Below, in pieces: positions 39,780 to 50,562 of a DNA stretch of 64,000 nucleotides. The stretch lies in contig JASSKH010000009.1 of assembly GCA_031763025.1 (NCBI GenBank), positions 5,028,512 to 5,092,511 on the forward strand, in the 5' to 3' direction. Position numbers and translations under genes: made by a program. Under the pieces are notes generated by a model. That model did not search any database and was not told the origin of the DNA. It saw nothing but the letters and a program-made list of their open reading frames with translations. The DNA is from Macrocystis pyrifera. Its lineage: Eukaryota > Sar > Phaeophyceae > Laminariales > Laminariaceae. The first letter of the stretch is position 1; each line of letters opens with the position of its first letter.

Positions 39780-40360
39780 TGCAAAGTATGTTGTTGTCTT
39801 TATTCACAATACTATGATATACAGCAGTATCTTCAGCATACCGAGCGGTATCACACAGCCTCAGTTTACTCTTGGCAGATATACCCCGTATATTCTGTCC
39901 ACTACGGCGAGGAAGTGAGCAATGAGATAATTACCGCTGTGCATGAGGTTCGTACGATACTATTAATATCTTGTACTTCTCAGTCTATGGCCGAAGATTC
40001 GATTGAAGCATTATTATCTGCTGTAGATTACATAATAATGTCCGCACAGAAACACAACGATTAGATTTATTAGGGTTCGACCTTTATTAGGGTCGGACCT
40101 TCAATATACTTATTCCCGATCTGGGTCGTGCCCTGAAAGGGTTTTGTTGGTTTTGATCAAGGTTGGTCTATTCATTAATAAAGGCCCGCATGGGGTAGTG
40201 TATCGCTTCGGTGTTTAGCGTTGAACCATGGAGCTCGAATCTCAAGATGGATGAGGCGGGGATTCATGCAATATATACAATTAAAGGTAAGGAATCAACT
40301 GCTGAGATCGCCTAACGAGGGTAGGCGCAACGAAGGACTGAAGTCTTTTGGCAATACATA
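39780..40360 (+). repeat. Dispersed repeat X, copy 1
   Basis: This repeat is homologous to 48,725-49,260 (CAGCCTCAGTTTACTCTTGG, CTATGGCCGAAGATTC, AAGGAATCAACTGCTGA, GAGGGTAGGCGCAACGAAG). A related, more diverged copy is at 41,880-42,330. The 195-residue open frame in copy 1 is not conserved in length in copy 2, so I treat it as non-coding. Confidence 0.75.
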
Positions 40361-40399
40361 GATTGTACCACAAGCGGGATGTATGTATATACGGTATTC

Positions 40400-40910
40400 A
40401 TACGACTAGAACTTCACTTGGCAGGACGTACAGCAAGATCTTTCTGGACCCTCGGTCCTACCATTCTCTTTGCTTCTACTAGGGTGGATATATTTATCTT
40501 TCCTGCATGTACAGCAGTGTGCATCTTACTACCGCAGCAGAGCATCACACACCGCTGCCTCACGGCAGGAAGTATCGGTGTAAAGATGTTCAGCTGTGGA
40601 GTACCGAAAGCAGGCTATCGTTTGGAGTGAAAGCACCCTATGAAAGCTACGTTGAAACTGACATCCACCAGAAGTAACGACAAGTATTAATTATACCAGG
40701 TATATGCTATCACACAGCTCGTGTTGTGGTGTTCTCGTACCGGGTGCGCGGGCATTTCACTTTATTTACCTTACAATCTGCAATTATTTCTGGTTGATCT
40801 CAATCTGCGCTTAATTAATAATAGTACCTCTTTTCTGTAACAAATCAGAACGGACACTGGGTTGTACTGATGCAGTTGGGCTGAAAGGACGGTATGTGAA
40901 GACAACACAC
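40400..40910 (+). repeat. Dispersed repeat Y, copy 1
   Basis: It shares GTACGGCAAGATCT-like starts, ACTACCGCAGCA(A/G)AGCATC, GTGAAAGCACC and the ending CAGAACGGACACTGGGTT with 48,090-48,680. The ending resembles the LINE 3' terminus (CGGACACTGG...GAACGG), so Y may be a remote LINE 3' relative. Confidence 0.7.
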
Positions 40911-40955
40911 GCACATATTACCGTAGATACAAACCATATTCGAGGGGTCGCAATT

Positions 40956-41300
40956 GCCGGCGTCCCCGGTGGCTTGGTAGGTGGTCCGCGTCCCTGTCAA
41001 GATCAATTTCGTGGGTTCAAGTCGCACCGAGTGCATGCTCATAGGGACTTTTTCTTGCATAAAAAATTGATAAGCGGAAAGCGCGAAAGCGTGAGTTAGC
41101 TACATTCGATGAAACTCGACAAGCAGTGGGAATGCTGAACCCTATGCGCGACAAAAAATAAAGGCACGTACCGGGGGGGAGAAGGGACGACACCTGTGAC
41201 CACGGCTTGTCCAGAAGATCGTCGAGGGTAAAACCTCCTACGAGTGGGCTGGGAAGTAAAAGTGATGGATAAAAAAACAAAAAAAGCAAAAAAAACACAG
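40956..41300 (+). mobile_element. tRNA-derived SINE, copy a
   Basis: The 5' head has an internal polymerase III promoter: A box TGGCTTGGTAGG (40,970-40,981) and B box GGTTCAAGTC (41,014-41,023), 44 bp apart as in tRNAs. A body follows (AGCGCGAAAGCGTGAG, GTGGGAATGCTGAACCC, CACGGCTTGTCCAGAAG), then an A-rich tail from about 41,266. The same head, body and tail occur inverted at 63,330-63,662, and the body at 60,952. It encodes no protein. Confidence 0.82.
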
Positions 41301-41469
41301 ATTGTACCACAAGCGTATAGATACGACCGCTACATTATCCAGGCTCAGTACAAAGTATGTTTTCCCTACATTATTCATATACGAAGTATATTCATATACG
41401 AAGTATCTTCAGTATACCGAGCTGCCTCACACAGGCTCAGCTGCTTGGCAGATACGCCACATACTTTGG

Positions 41470-41877
41470 TACACTTCTCGTATCTTTCCCCTTGCACGTC
41501 CCTTTTGGCTCATGCTCGGGGTAAGTATGTATGTGTCTGAGCTTTGGCTTCCCATTTTATTTATTTATTTGGGATTCTTCCCCTTTTCTTTTTCTTTTTC
41601 TTGTTCTTTTTCGGTTTGGTTTTTTCGTTGCTTCTCTTTCTTTATGGTGTATTTTGGTTGCTGGCGTATGTATGTATGTTGTGTCGGCCGCACCTAGTGC
41701 GAAGGCATGGTATTACGTAGGCTATTAATGCATCACGGTGTGTTATCTCTGTGTCGTAGTCTGTGACCACAGAGCTCGTATCTTTCTAGGGTGAAGAATC
41801 AGCACGGACACTGGGCTTGCTGGATGTCGACGAGTAGAAGAACGGTTTAATGTGAAGAACACACACACACACACACT
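41470..41877 (+). mobile_element. LINE subfamily A 3' end (short copy)
   Basis: It starts at CTCGTATCTTTCCCCTTGCA and ends in (AC)n at about 41,860-41,877. It differs from 39,037-39,430 at about three positions in 380 bp and in tail length, so the two insertions are recent relative to other repeats here. Confidence 0.87.
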
Positions 41878-41879
41878 AT

Positions 41880-42330
41880 GCTGCCGAGGAAATTGATGAG
41901 ATAGCTACCGCCGTGAATGGGCTAGGACACTACTGCTTACTTCAGAGTTTATGCTACGGCCAAAGATTCGATGGACCTTTCAAATCTAGTAAAAATGTCA
42001 AGAGCGCAGACAAAAAAAGATTCGATTAAGTTTCCGGCCTCGATGTGTTTACCCCGGATCTGGGTCGTGCTATTAATATGAAATAGTCGCGTTGGTTTCG
42101 ATCATGGTTGTCATTGGTTCCTTTATTTAATCTAAGGGCCCCGTATGGTCTATTACGGGGGTACATAGTTAATAGGACCTATGGTATACATAAAAACCTA
42201 TATATTTTCCTATTTTTACTAACAAAATTTGGTCCCATTAACTATATACCCCCGTAATAGAAAGTACCGCTGAAATTTCTCGCTGCAGTTATTAGTCTGG
42301 GTCCTGGAGCTCAAACCTAACGATTGGTGC
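41880..42330 (+). repeat. Diverged copy of repeat X, interrupted by a MITE
   Basis: GATCTGGGTCGTGC, GGTTTCGATCATGG and AGGGCCCCGTATGGTCTA align with repeat X. The MITE at 42,153-42,257 sits where copy 2 reads GGTCTATTCATAG, giving an empty-site comparison. Confidence 0.6.
42153..42257 (+). mobile_element. 105-bp TA-flanked MITE, copy 1
   Basis: The element begins TTACGGGGGTACATAG and ends with the complement. Terminal inverted repeats are about 28 bp. TA flanks each side (42,151-42,152; 42,258-42,259), the target duplication of Tc1/mariner-type (Stowaway-like) elements. The interior includes CATAAAAACCTATATATT. No coding. Confidence 0.88.
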
Positions 42331-42599
42331 GGCTGTGTTTTCCGCAATTTATACGAAGTGTGGGCGGACAATAACGCATGCCGGGAGTGCGAGTTGGTAG
42401 GGCGTGTTCTTGAATGTCAATGCTGGATAATCTTGAAAGGCCAATGATGCGCGTGTTCTTGCCTTCTTCCTCCTTCTTTGTCTTCTCTCTGGATATAGTA
42501 AGCGTTGTAGTATTGTCTAATACGCTGCGATTCTTGTGTTGTCTGCCACATCTTCTAGGGAGCACAACATTTGTTTCGCATCAACTGTACATGTATTAT
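42331..42599. other. No supported feature
   Basis: Unassigned sequence between repeat X and block B. Short open frames on both strands without domains. Confidence 0.4.
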
Positions 42600-44010
42600 A
42601 CGTACTTGTATCTGGTATGTATTTCCAAATGCGTACGAAATAGATTCGTCTTAGTACTTTTAACTGTTCGGTCCCGACGACCATTATTTCACCTATATGT
42701 TTCACCTATATGGGGATCAACGTAACCTTCAATCAACCACACAGCGGTTGTCCTGCAACAGTATATGAACGACAGCAGTTATTCCTACGATTGCCAACAT
42801 GTCACTAGAGTTTACTATACAATCTGAAATCACCAACATAGTCGTGATCCAGGAACAACGATTCTTGAAAACGTCAGTTCTTTCTATAGCGGTATATACA
42901 GTATTAATGGTAGTACCAATAGTTGTCAAGTGCCCTTATGTATGAATTACAACAGTAGTATCCAGTATAAACCTACGAATAAGAGAACCTACTTCGAGCG
43001 CCACAATAAAACCTAAAAAGCTACACGAGTATGAGCGGACATGTTGTCCTGGACGGACTCTTCAAAAATACCATATTATTTAATTTACTTACTGCCTCTA
43101 AGAGCTGGGCCAGCCTTCAAACGGACTTGTTTTGTCTATGCTATGTCATAACGCACAAAACAAGGGGGGGGGTTGGGTTCATAGATTACTGGTACTCTCA
43201 GAATGGTAGCATGCCGGGGAGTGAGCACGTTGTCATTACTAGCAGGCGGCATGTCGAGGTGAGCGCCCCCGAGACTTGACCTCAGTGAAGGTGAGCACTG
43301 GTGAGCGTAGCACCTTAACAGTGGACGTAAGCTTGGCATTATGCTATCGCCAAGAGGGAAGGTGAAGGTGAGCCCCTCCCTCAGGTTGGCATGCTGTGGG
43401 TTTTCCAGAGGTTTGGTAGGCTTGTGTGCTGCTTAGTGTCGTGAGGTCTGGGTTTGTGGCGAGGTGAGCGCCCCCGTAGGTTGAGTTCGATGCAGGTAAG
43501 TAAGCACCGAGGGCATAGCACCTTGACAGTGAAGGTGCGTACTTGTCATTGCAGGGGCAGATGATGGTGAGCTCTCCCCTGAGACGTGTGTTTGGGTTGG
43601 GTTTATAGATTACTTGGTACTTTTCGTATGCAAGCATGGTGGTAGGTGAGCACATTGTCATTTCTAGCAGGCGGCCTGGCGAGGTGAGCGCCCCCGAGAT
43701 TTGACCTCAGTGAAGGTGAGCACTAATGAGTGTAGCACCTTTGACAGTGGACGTAAGCACTTGCCATTATGCTATCGCCAAGAGGGGAGGTGAAGGTGAG
43801 CCCCTCTCTCTGGTTTGCATGCTGTGGGTTTTCCAGGGGTTTGGTTGGCTTGTGTGCTGCTGAGTGCGCAGGGGTCTGGGTTTGGGGCGAGGTCAGCGCC
43901 CCCGTGGGTTGAGTTCAGTGCAGGAAAAAGCACTTAACACCTTGACAGTGAAGGTGAGCACTTGCCATTGCAAGGGCAGATGATGGTGAGCTCTCCCCTG
44001 AGACGTGCTT
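42600..44010. repeat. Inverted-repeat block B
   Basis: This is the reverse complement of block A (33,241-35,040) in the same internal order, without the 0.85-kb insertion and with four satellite monomers instead of two. The two blocks face each other across about 7.6 kb. Confidence 0.8.
43200..44010 (+). repeat. Higher-order satellite, 425-bp dimer x2
   Basis: GAGGT(G/C)AGCGCCCCCG occurs at 43,256, 43,461, 43,681 and 43,889. The monomer is therefore about 205-220 bp and alternate monomers match best, giving a 425-bp higher-order unit. Each holds GTGAAGGTGAGCAC and GGTGAGC(C/T)C(C/T) words. No coding domain. Confidence 0.88.
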
Positions 44011-44142
44011 TGTCAGGTGTGGGGGGGGTCGGTTTGTGTTTACTCCGCTACATAATCGACAATGGATGCTATAGCATCGTACCACCTTCAATTTAGATGT
44101 ACTCACCTTGGGTACATGTTGGGAAAAGGATACTAGAGAAGG

Positions 44143-44477
44143 GTTCTATACTGTTTGACCTTGTCGTGGGCATGCCGTGGCGTTGCCATGGTACCGCCCA
44201 TGGCATACCACGGCATCACCACGGCATCCCATGGCGTGGCACAGGATTCCATGGTACGCCGTGGGGGGTGCCATGACATGCCATGGGTAGTACCATGGCA
44301 ACCCCCGCGGTGACCGCCACGGCACTCCATGTCGACCACACGGCATGTCATGGCAACCCCCACGGCACTCCAATCAATGTCCACGGTACCTAGGTTAGGG
44401 TTAGGGTTAGGGTTAGAGTTAGGGTTAGGGCTAGGGTCCATGGTGTGCCGTGGAGGTCCATGAAAGGTTCCGTGGAA
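44143..44477 (+). repeat. CCATGG-rich repeat, third copy (3'-truncated)
   Basis: It starts GTTCTATACTGTTTGACCTT and follows the 37,105 unit through the GGTTAGGG run (44,394-44,432) to GGTTCCGTGG, then is cut by sequence related to R4 (AAGCTTCGGTTAGCATAATT), itself present again at 44,688. Confidence 0.88.
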
Positions 44478-44544
44478 AGCTTCGGTTAGCATAATTCTCT
44501 GGACGGATCTTATAGAGGTATGTACATTTTTGTCTTTTTAAAAT

Positions 44545-45112
44545 GGTGCTGTTACAGTCAGTGGCGCCAGAGGGGGAGGTTCCTAGCGCTGCGACTGTCG
44601 TGACCAGCGCTATGGAGAGGATAGTACGGCGCGAGAAAACTGTCCTGATCAGGGTCACGCGTCGGGTGTATTCGATAGGCAGAGGGCAAGCTTCGGTTAG
44701 CATAATTCTCTGGACGGATCTTATAAGGGCAGGGAGGATCGCTGGTGTGGGAACGCCTTCGGTCTCGGGTACAGAGCCAGTAACGAGGTTCGGGACCACC
44801 CGGTGTTTACTAAACACCACCAAGTGAAGAAAGAAAGTCAAAGCCAAATGATCCGTCATACCTGTCCTATCGACCCCCAGCCCCTTGGGCCCTGCCGCGC
44901 CCGTCGCGCCCGTCATCGTCTCTGTGGTGTTTCGTTGATTGCTCATGCTGGCTGCTTGCGTCTACCACATTGCATCGATCCATATTCTGCGTGTCCCGAT
45001 CATTAATGCTTGAAGGCACTTCCTCGTACTCTCAAACAACAGGTGAGCCGGCCTCAGAGATCTAACTAGCGCAGGTCGCTTTTTAGGGTCTGAGAGCTGT
45101 ACCCTGCTGTAA
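44545..45112. repeat. Dispersed repeat R4, copy 1
   Basis: About 560 bp are shared with 53,155-53,722 at roughly 90 % by eye (CAGCGCTGCGACTGTC, CACCCGGTGTTTACTAAACA, CTGGCTGCTTGCGTCTACC, GGTCTGAGAGCTGTA). A 171-residue minus-strand frame here is broken in the other copy, so a conserved protein is not supported. Confidence 0.8.
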
Positions 45113-45113
45113 C

Positions 45114-46170
45114 ATGGCGAACCTAGGCTGATCGAAGTGATTTGCAGGAGATCGGAGTGTTCGCAAAACGTGTGCAAGAGGTCAGAGCATTTACAAACTT
45201 GCGAAAAATATCATCGTGTTCTCTGTATAATCCCACGTTTGATCTTACATAATACTTTATTGGTAATTGGTATCTCCATACATCCACATGTTTTCGTTGT
45301 TAACTGCCTTGTACGATGGTGATTCGTGCAATATGCTGTTATGTATTCACGCTGCCAATGGTGATCCGCTTGTTGGTTTCGTAAGGCTTTGAATATATTT
45401 ATCTGGTCTATGCATGCAGGCCTATACAAACTCGTTGCTCGTGCTACGTTTGCCCGTTGCTCGTGCTCGTCTGTTCTCTCGTTGTGCATGATCACACACA
45501 CATGAATGTTCGTTAATAAATGACTGCATGCCATTGACTACATATTATCTTCAAAACCGAATGCAACCGACAGGTATCGATTCGAGCCAAAGGTGCCGTA
45601 CGTACTTATACACGCATGCTCTCGTGTACCGTTTGCCTGGTTAGGTGATACCGGAAACTAACAATGTTGATGCTTGCGTCGTTTGGGCATACGTAACCCT
45701 ATAAAACAATGAACCCCTGGAAAACACTGTGGATTGTCGGCTGGCAAACATAGAACTTTCAAGAAAACCACCTATATTTTGGTGACTATTAATGGTATTC
45801 TTGCCGCGATGCTTGTGGACTACATCAGTAGTAATAGACCAATCGTCGTATTACGCACACGAAATAGAAAGTCCGATGCACGTTTGACCCTCTTCGATCT
45901 CTCCGGTCGTACCATTTTCTGTGTTGTATACCAACCGAGCGTTGCGCTCGAGTGCCAGGTACAACACCTGGAGGACTGAAAGCCAAGCACAAGAGGAAAA
46001 TACAAGGAAAACTGCAGCAGACGAGGATGGGCTACGCAAGCCCTCGGGGGGCACGGGTCACACGGGCTGAGCTAGTTTCAGCTGGACGATGATGAGCTTG
46101 CACACAACGGAGGAAGGTGTGGCTTTCTGTGTCCTAGGGTTCGGGCTAGATGACAGATATACGATGCAGC
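45114..46170. repeat. Dispersed repeat R3, copy 2 (interrupted)
   Basis: The left part (45,114-45,280) and right part (45,793-46,170) correspond to the two halves of 38,195-38,770. About 0.5 kb between them is not shared and has no recognised feature. Confidence 0.6.
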
Positions 46171-48089
46171 CCAACCTGAATAGCAACAGGCCGAGAGGTA
46201 CGATGGCGGGTGACACACAACCGCGCGATTGATCCTTCTCTTTTTCTGATGTCGTATCCACAGCAGTCGAAAATGCTGGTACGTTATTCCTTGAGCACAA
46301 AAAAGGGGGGGGGGTAGGCTGTGTCGCCCTGATTGACTTGAAATTCGAGTCACACACCAACGCTAAAAAACTCGCGCAGCGCATGCCGTATTATGCTGGG
46401 CCACCGACGTAAGACCAAGGACATGGACCCAACGAGAAACCAGTAGTAAGCATGGCATGGGGCATACCAGTGACGAGCTGCCCGGTGTGTTCGGAAAGGC
46501 ATGTAATCTGAGTAGTAAATTGATTGATGTGTTACAGCGGTTCGGTGCAACAGGGCATTGCTAAGGTAGCCGTCGAGAGGCCCGATAGACAATGGATTGA
46601 TGCCGAACGAGGAGGGTTGCCTTGAAGAGGATTGCCAGGGAGGCTGACATGCGGAGCAAAGACAGGTTCCATGCCGAGCTGTCAGTCGACCTAACAAAAA
46701 GGGGACGATGATGAGAAATGCCCAGGGAAACACGCCTCCAGGAAGTCAAACCTCAGACAGAAAGGAGCGCGGATGTACACACAAGTTTTTCCCTGGCCAA
46801 GAGCAATCCAAATACTCTGAGACCCACCTAACGTCCTCAACACCGGCTCTGTCAATCAACGAAAGCGAGCGAAGGAGCCAGCATGGATCAGCAGCACTAC
46901 AACCAGCACGTTGGAGCCAACGTGCCCGCAGGTCAGAACAGTTCCGTAGAGGTGCGATTTGTGGTGAACGCAAGCGAAGAATGGACCCCAGGAGGTCGCT
47001 AGTGGCTATGAGACAGGTTACCACCACGAGGGGTATCGAGCTGCCTCCTAGCCGGCAAGAGAGGACCCCTGCGCAGAAAACACATTTGAAACAGATGTGC
47101 TGTATCCATGTAGACTACCATGGAAAATATTGGGGTGGACTGTCAATATGGGTACGACTCTAATAGCCAGCCCAAACTGATCGACTGAGTATTTTGGTTG
47201 TCATATATTACGTGTTGCTGTTGAAGAATACCAGTATGATCGTATATATAAGTGACATCAAGATGGTAACACAATGCCGAAGTGTACCTTATACTTCTGG
47301 TCAGGTTGGTATCCTGCTGCTGGTATCGAAACAGTAGGGAGTAATTTTGAATCTTGTGAGCGCCTCCCGTAGATGGTGCTGAGGGTGAAGCTGTACGTAG
47401 CTACTGAGGTGCCTTCCATGCCACAAGCATTAGTCTACCGCCGCCCGGAGCAAAGGCGCCTCAACTCGGGAAATACACAGAAAAGCCGTATCTCCGTCTC
47501 TACAATGCTATCACTAGTCTATACATACTCAAAAAGATAATTTAAAAAGATGAAATATAATAGTAATGACGACCTGCATTGACGTACACGATCCATATTA
47601 ATACTATTAATAATAGTACATGTAATTTGAAAAAAAATACAGGAACCAGAGTGCTGCTGTACGCTGTACTTGCAGTTTTTTTTTTAATTTCCTTAACAAG
47701 GTTGATTTATCGATATACGAGGTGATTGATACCTCACAACAACCGTTCACGGGGGGTGGCTCGCAGTATGCTTTTTACACGTATGTACGTAGAGGACGTA
47801 TACCATACCTGGTATATACATAATACTAAAACTGGTATGGCAAGATCCCGAGGGACCCATTGAGCCTATCTCTCTTCCCATATTGACGAGTTGTCATGTT
47901 GACTGGTTGAAACAGCACCTACACAGCAGTATCTGCAGGATGCACCACACACACCCGTATGTATATATCATATTCACACGGCGTGTACTTGATGAAGCTG
48001 GATGAACAGCTGTGAAGCTGGGTAGAAAAGACGTTGGTCTAAAAAGTCAAGACAACAACCTGGAGGATGTATCTATATATGTGGGTAAT
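46171..48089. other. No supported gene
   Basis: A piece near 46,200-46,340 is a diverged relative of 39,450-39,600. GGGGGGTGGCTCGCAGTATG at 47,752 matches 39,737. The + frame 46,708-47,163 (151 residues) and the - frame 46,350-46,733 show no family. The rest is AT-rich. Confidence 0.4.
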
Positions 48090-48680
48090 AATACGATTGG
48101 TCGTACGGCAAGATCTCCCTCAATCCTTGGGTCTTACGATAGTTGTCACTTACTACCGCAGCAAAGCATCAACACCGCTGCCTCCCGGCATGAAGTACTA
48201 CTGTGAAGCCGTTCTATATCGTGTTCATACTAACTGTTCATGGTACTATCGGTCGTACGGCAAGATCTCCCTCGATCCTTGGGCCCTACAATAGTGTCCC
48301 ATAACGCTGCAGCAAAGTATCAACACAACTACCTCTTGGCATGAAGTACTGCTGCTGCTGTGAAGTCGATCAGCTGTGCAGTACAGCAATCAGGTTTTTA
48401 TTTGGGTGAAAGCACCGCATGAAAGTTACGTTGAAACTGAGAACTAGACAAAAACTCATATGTTCACAACATAGATGGTGTGGAAGTCGTCGCGTACCCG
48501 GTACGTTGGCTTTTAACTTTCTTTACCCGGTATTCACCATTACGCTGACATTTGGGTTGCTTTCTAGCTTTACTCATTGGTTTGTCTACAAATTATAATA
48601 TACCAGAACGGACACTGGGTTATACTGATGTAGTTGGGCATAAAGAACGGCACACACATGTAATAGGTACGTACTCCTAC
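48090..48680 (+). repeat. Dispersed repeat Y, copy 2, with 152-bp internal duplication
   Basis: TCGTACGGCAAGATCTCCCT starts at 48,101 and 48,253. The duplicated units span about 48,098-48,370. The remainder matches 40,560-40,910 to CAGAACGGACACTGGGTT. Confidence 0.75.
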
Positions 48681-48724
48681 GACTCGTAGCCATGGGGTCT
48701 CCATGCATTATACATCTAGTAGTA

Positions 48725-49260
48725 TTAAAAAAAGGTTTCTACATCCGTACCGCACAGCCTCAGTTTACTCTTGGCAGATACCTGGTACCCCGTATTATTC
48801 TGTCCACTACGACGAGGAAGTGAGCAGTGAGATAATGACTGCTGCGCATGAGATTCGTACGATACTATTGATATTGTACTGCTCAGTCTATGGCCGAAGA
48901 TTCATTCTGTATGCTGTGGATTACATCAAACTAATATCCGCACAGAAACACAAAGATTATATTTATTAGGGTTCGACCTTCAATATACTTATACTTACAC
49001 CTTATACCGTGCTCTGAAAAGGTTTCGTTGGTTTTGGTCATGGGTGGCCTATTCCTTTCATCTAAAGGCCCGCGTGGTCTATTCATAGTGTATCGCTTCT
49101 GTTTTTAGCGTTGCACCATGGAGCTCAAATCTCAAGATGAATGAGGCGGAGATTTATGCAATATATATAATAAAAAATGTAAGGAATCAACTGCTGATAA
49201 CGAGGGTAGGCGCAACGAAGTATTTTCGCAATAAAGATCCAACGCACAGACCACAGCGGG
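48725..49260 (+). repeat. Dispersed repeat X, copy 2
   Basis: This is colinear with 39,830-40,360. Here X follows Y, whereas in the 39.8-40.9 kb region X precedes Y. Confidence 0.75.
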
Positions 49261-50453
49261 GAGGGGAATAAAGAGCTTGCTCTGTGACACCGGATATCTA
49301 TACGTGGGAGTGGCAGAGAAAAAAGGGCGAATATAACAAATCGGATGGAAATCAAGGATATATCTGTATCCTACCATCTGTATCCTACATACATGACGTA
49401 CGAAATAGGAATATAAGGTATGAAAAATCAGCAAACGAGTACCAAGAAACACTGCATGGTCGGTGGGCGTCGAGAGTTTCAAGATCCGTTTGGTTTGAAG
49501 AATACACTGCCACTACCTGTTGTTAGGTCCATACCTTGCGTAAGTATCATCTGAAGATTGGGTTGTCCGAGAACGAATCTGGCCAGCAGGTAAACGCTGT
49601 ATAACTCCGAGAGTGTGGGGTGGCCAAATACATACTACCACAGGTATTGTAGTACGTATTGCGTGTGATGTTCTCACACTTTGACAATCGCTCAAAGTCC
49701 TGAAATCCCTCCCGTGGTCACAAAACAGGCTGCAAAAACTGAAATGGAAACAAACAAGTACGAAATAGTGCCGTACCGGTAGGTGAGAGACGGTATTAAC
49801 GACCTATTCGATATTGTAAATACCATCCCGCATCTATTGCAAATGGATGACACCATGAACGTGTCCATGTTATTACATTTGCACCCTACTAGAGCTAAAA
49901 ACAAAAGGACAACCGAAGAAAAACTACATCGCTGGTACATATTGCGGTGTGTCTGAACATGAGAGTGCTGAAATGCCGAATCATTCACTACATATTCAGG
50001 ACAGCGCTTCCGATGGCTCACCAACAAGAACCGCAGGCTGCGTGGTACAGGTTAGTCTGTGCATGAACTAGAGCAGAGTGTGAGCGTGGCATGTACACCT
50101 AGCATAGAGCATAGAGCGGGCTAGAATTTTGGAAAAAAATACCAACCTTGATGTGAAAACGGGTTCTTGTTACATCGTGCCGAAAGCACCCCGGAGCGTT
50201 GGCTCCGATCATGAGTGGTTTGCCTGCAGGAACTGCGACTGCTCTCTCAGAACTGATACATGCATCCTAAGCGGTGGGTTCGAGATACACTACGTAAACC
50301 AAACTAAGCAGAGAAAACCTGGCCTTTTCCGATAGTAAAAACCCTCCCCAGGACGCATATATTCATTCGCCGCCTTACTCACTAACGCAGTGAACGGAAA
50401 GTCAGTCGATTTTGACGCTGTTTCAAGTATCTGACACAGTTCCCAATGTCGAC
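49261..50453. other. No supported gene
   Basis: No known repeat family or domain was recognised. Open frames are short (longest 111-116 residues on the minus strand). Confidence 0.4.
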
Positions 50454-50455
50454 TA

Positions 50456-50560
50456 TTACGGGGGTCCATAGTTAATAGGACCTATGGTATACATAAAAAC
50501 CTATATATTCACGTGTTTTTACTAACAAAATTTGGTCCCGTTACCTATGGACCCCCGTAC
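50456..50560 (+). mobile_element. 105-bp TA-flanked MITE, copy 2
   Basis: TTACGGGGGTCCATAG...GGACCCCCGTAC, flanked by TA at 50,454-50,455 and 50,561-50,562. The interior matches copy 1 closely. Confidence 0.88.
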
Positions 50561-50562
50561 TA

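Noticed and set aside
39477..40064. 195-residue protein in repeat X
   Set aside because: The second copy keeps only a short part of the frame; best treated as repeat sequence.
43200..44010. CRISPR array
   Set aside because: Unit length (205-220 bp, 425-bp dimers) and eukaryotic context exclude a direct-repeat/spacer array; it is a satellite.
44431..44946. 171-residue minus-strand protein in R4
   Set aside because: The frame is broken in the other R4 copy (53,306-53,548), so it is not conserved.
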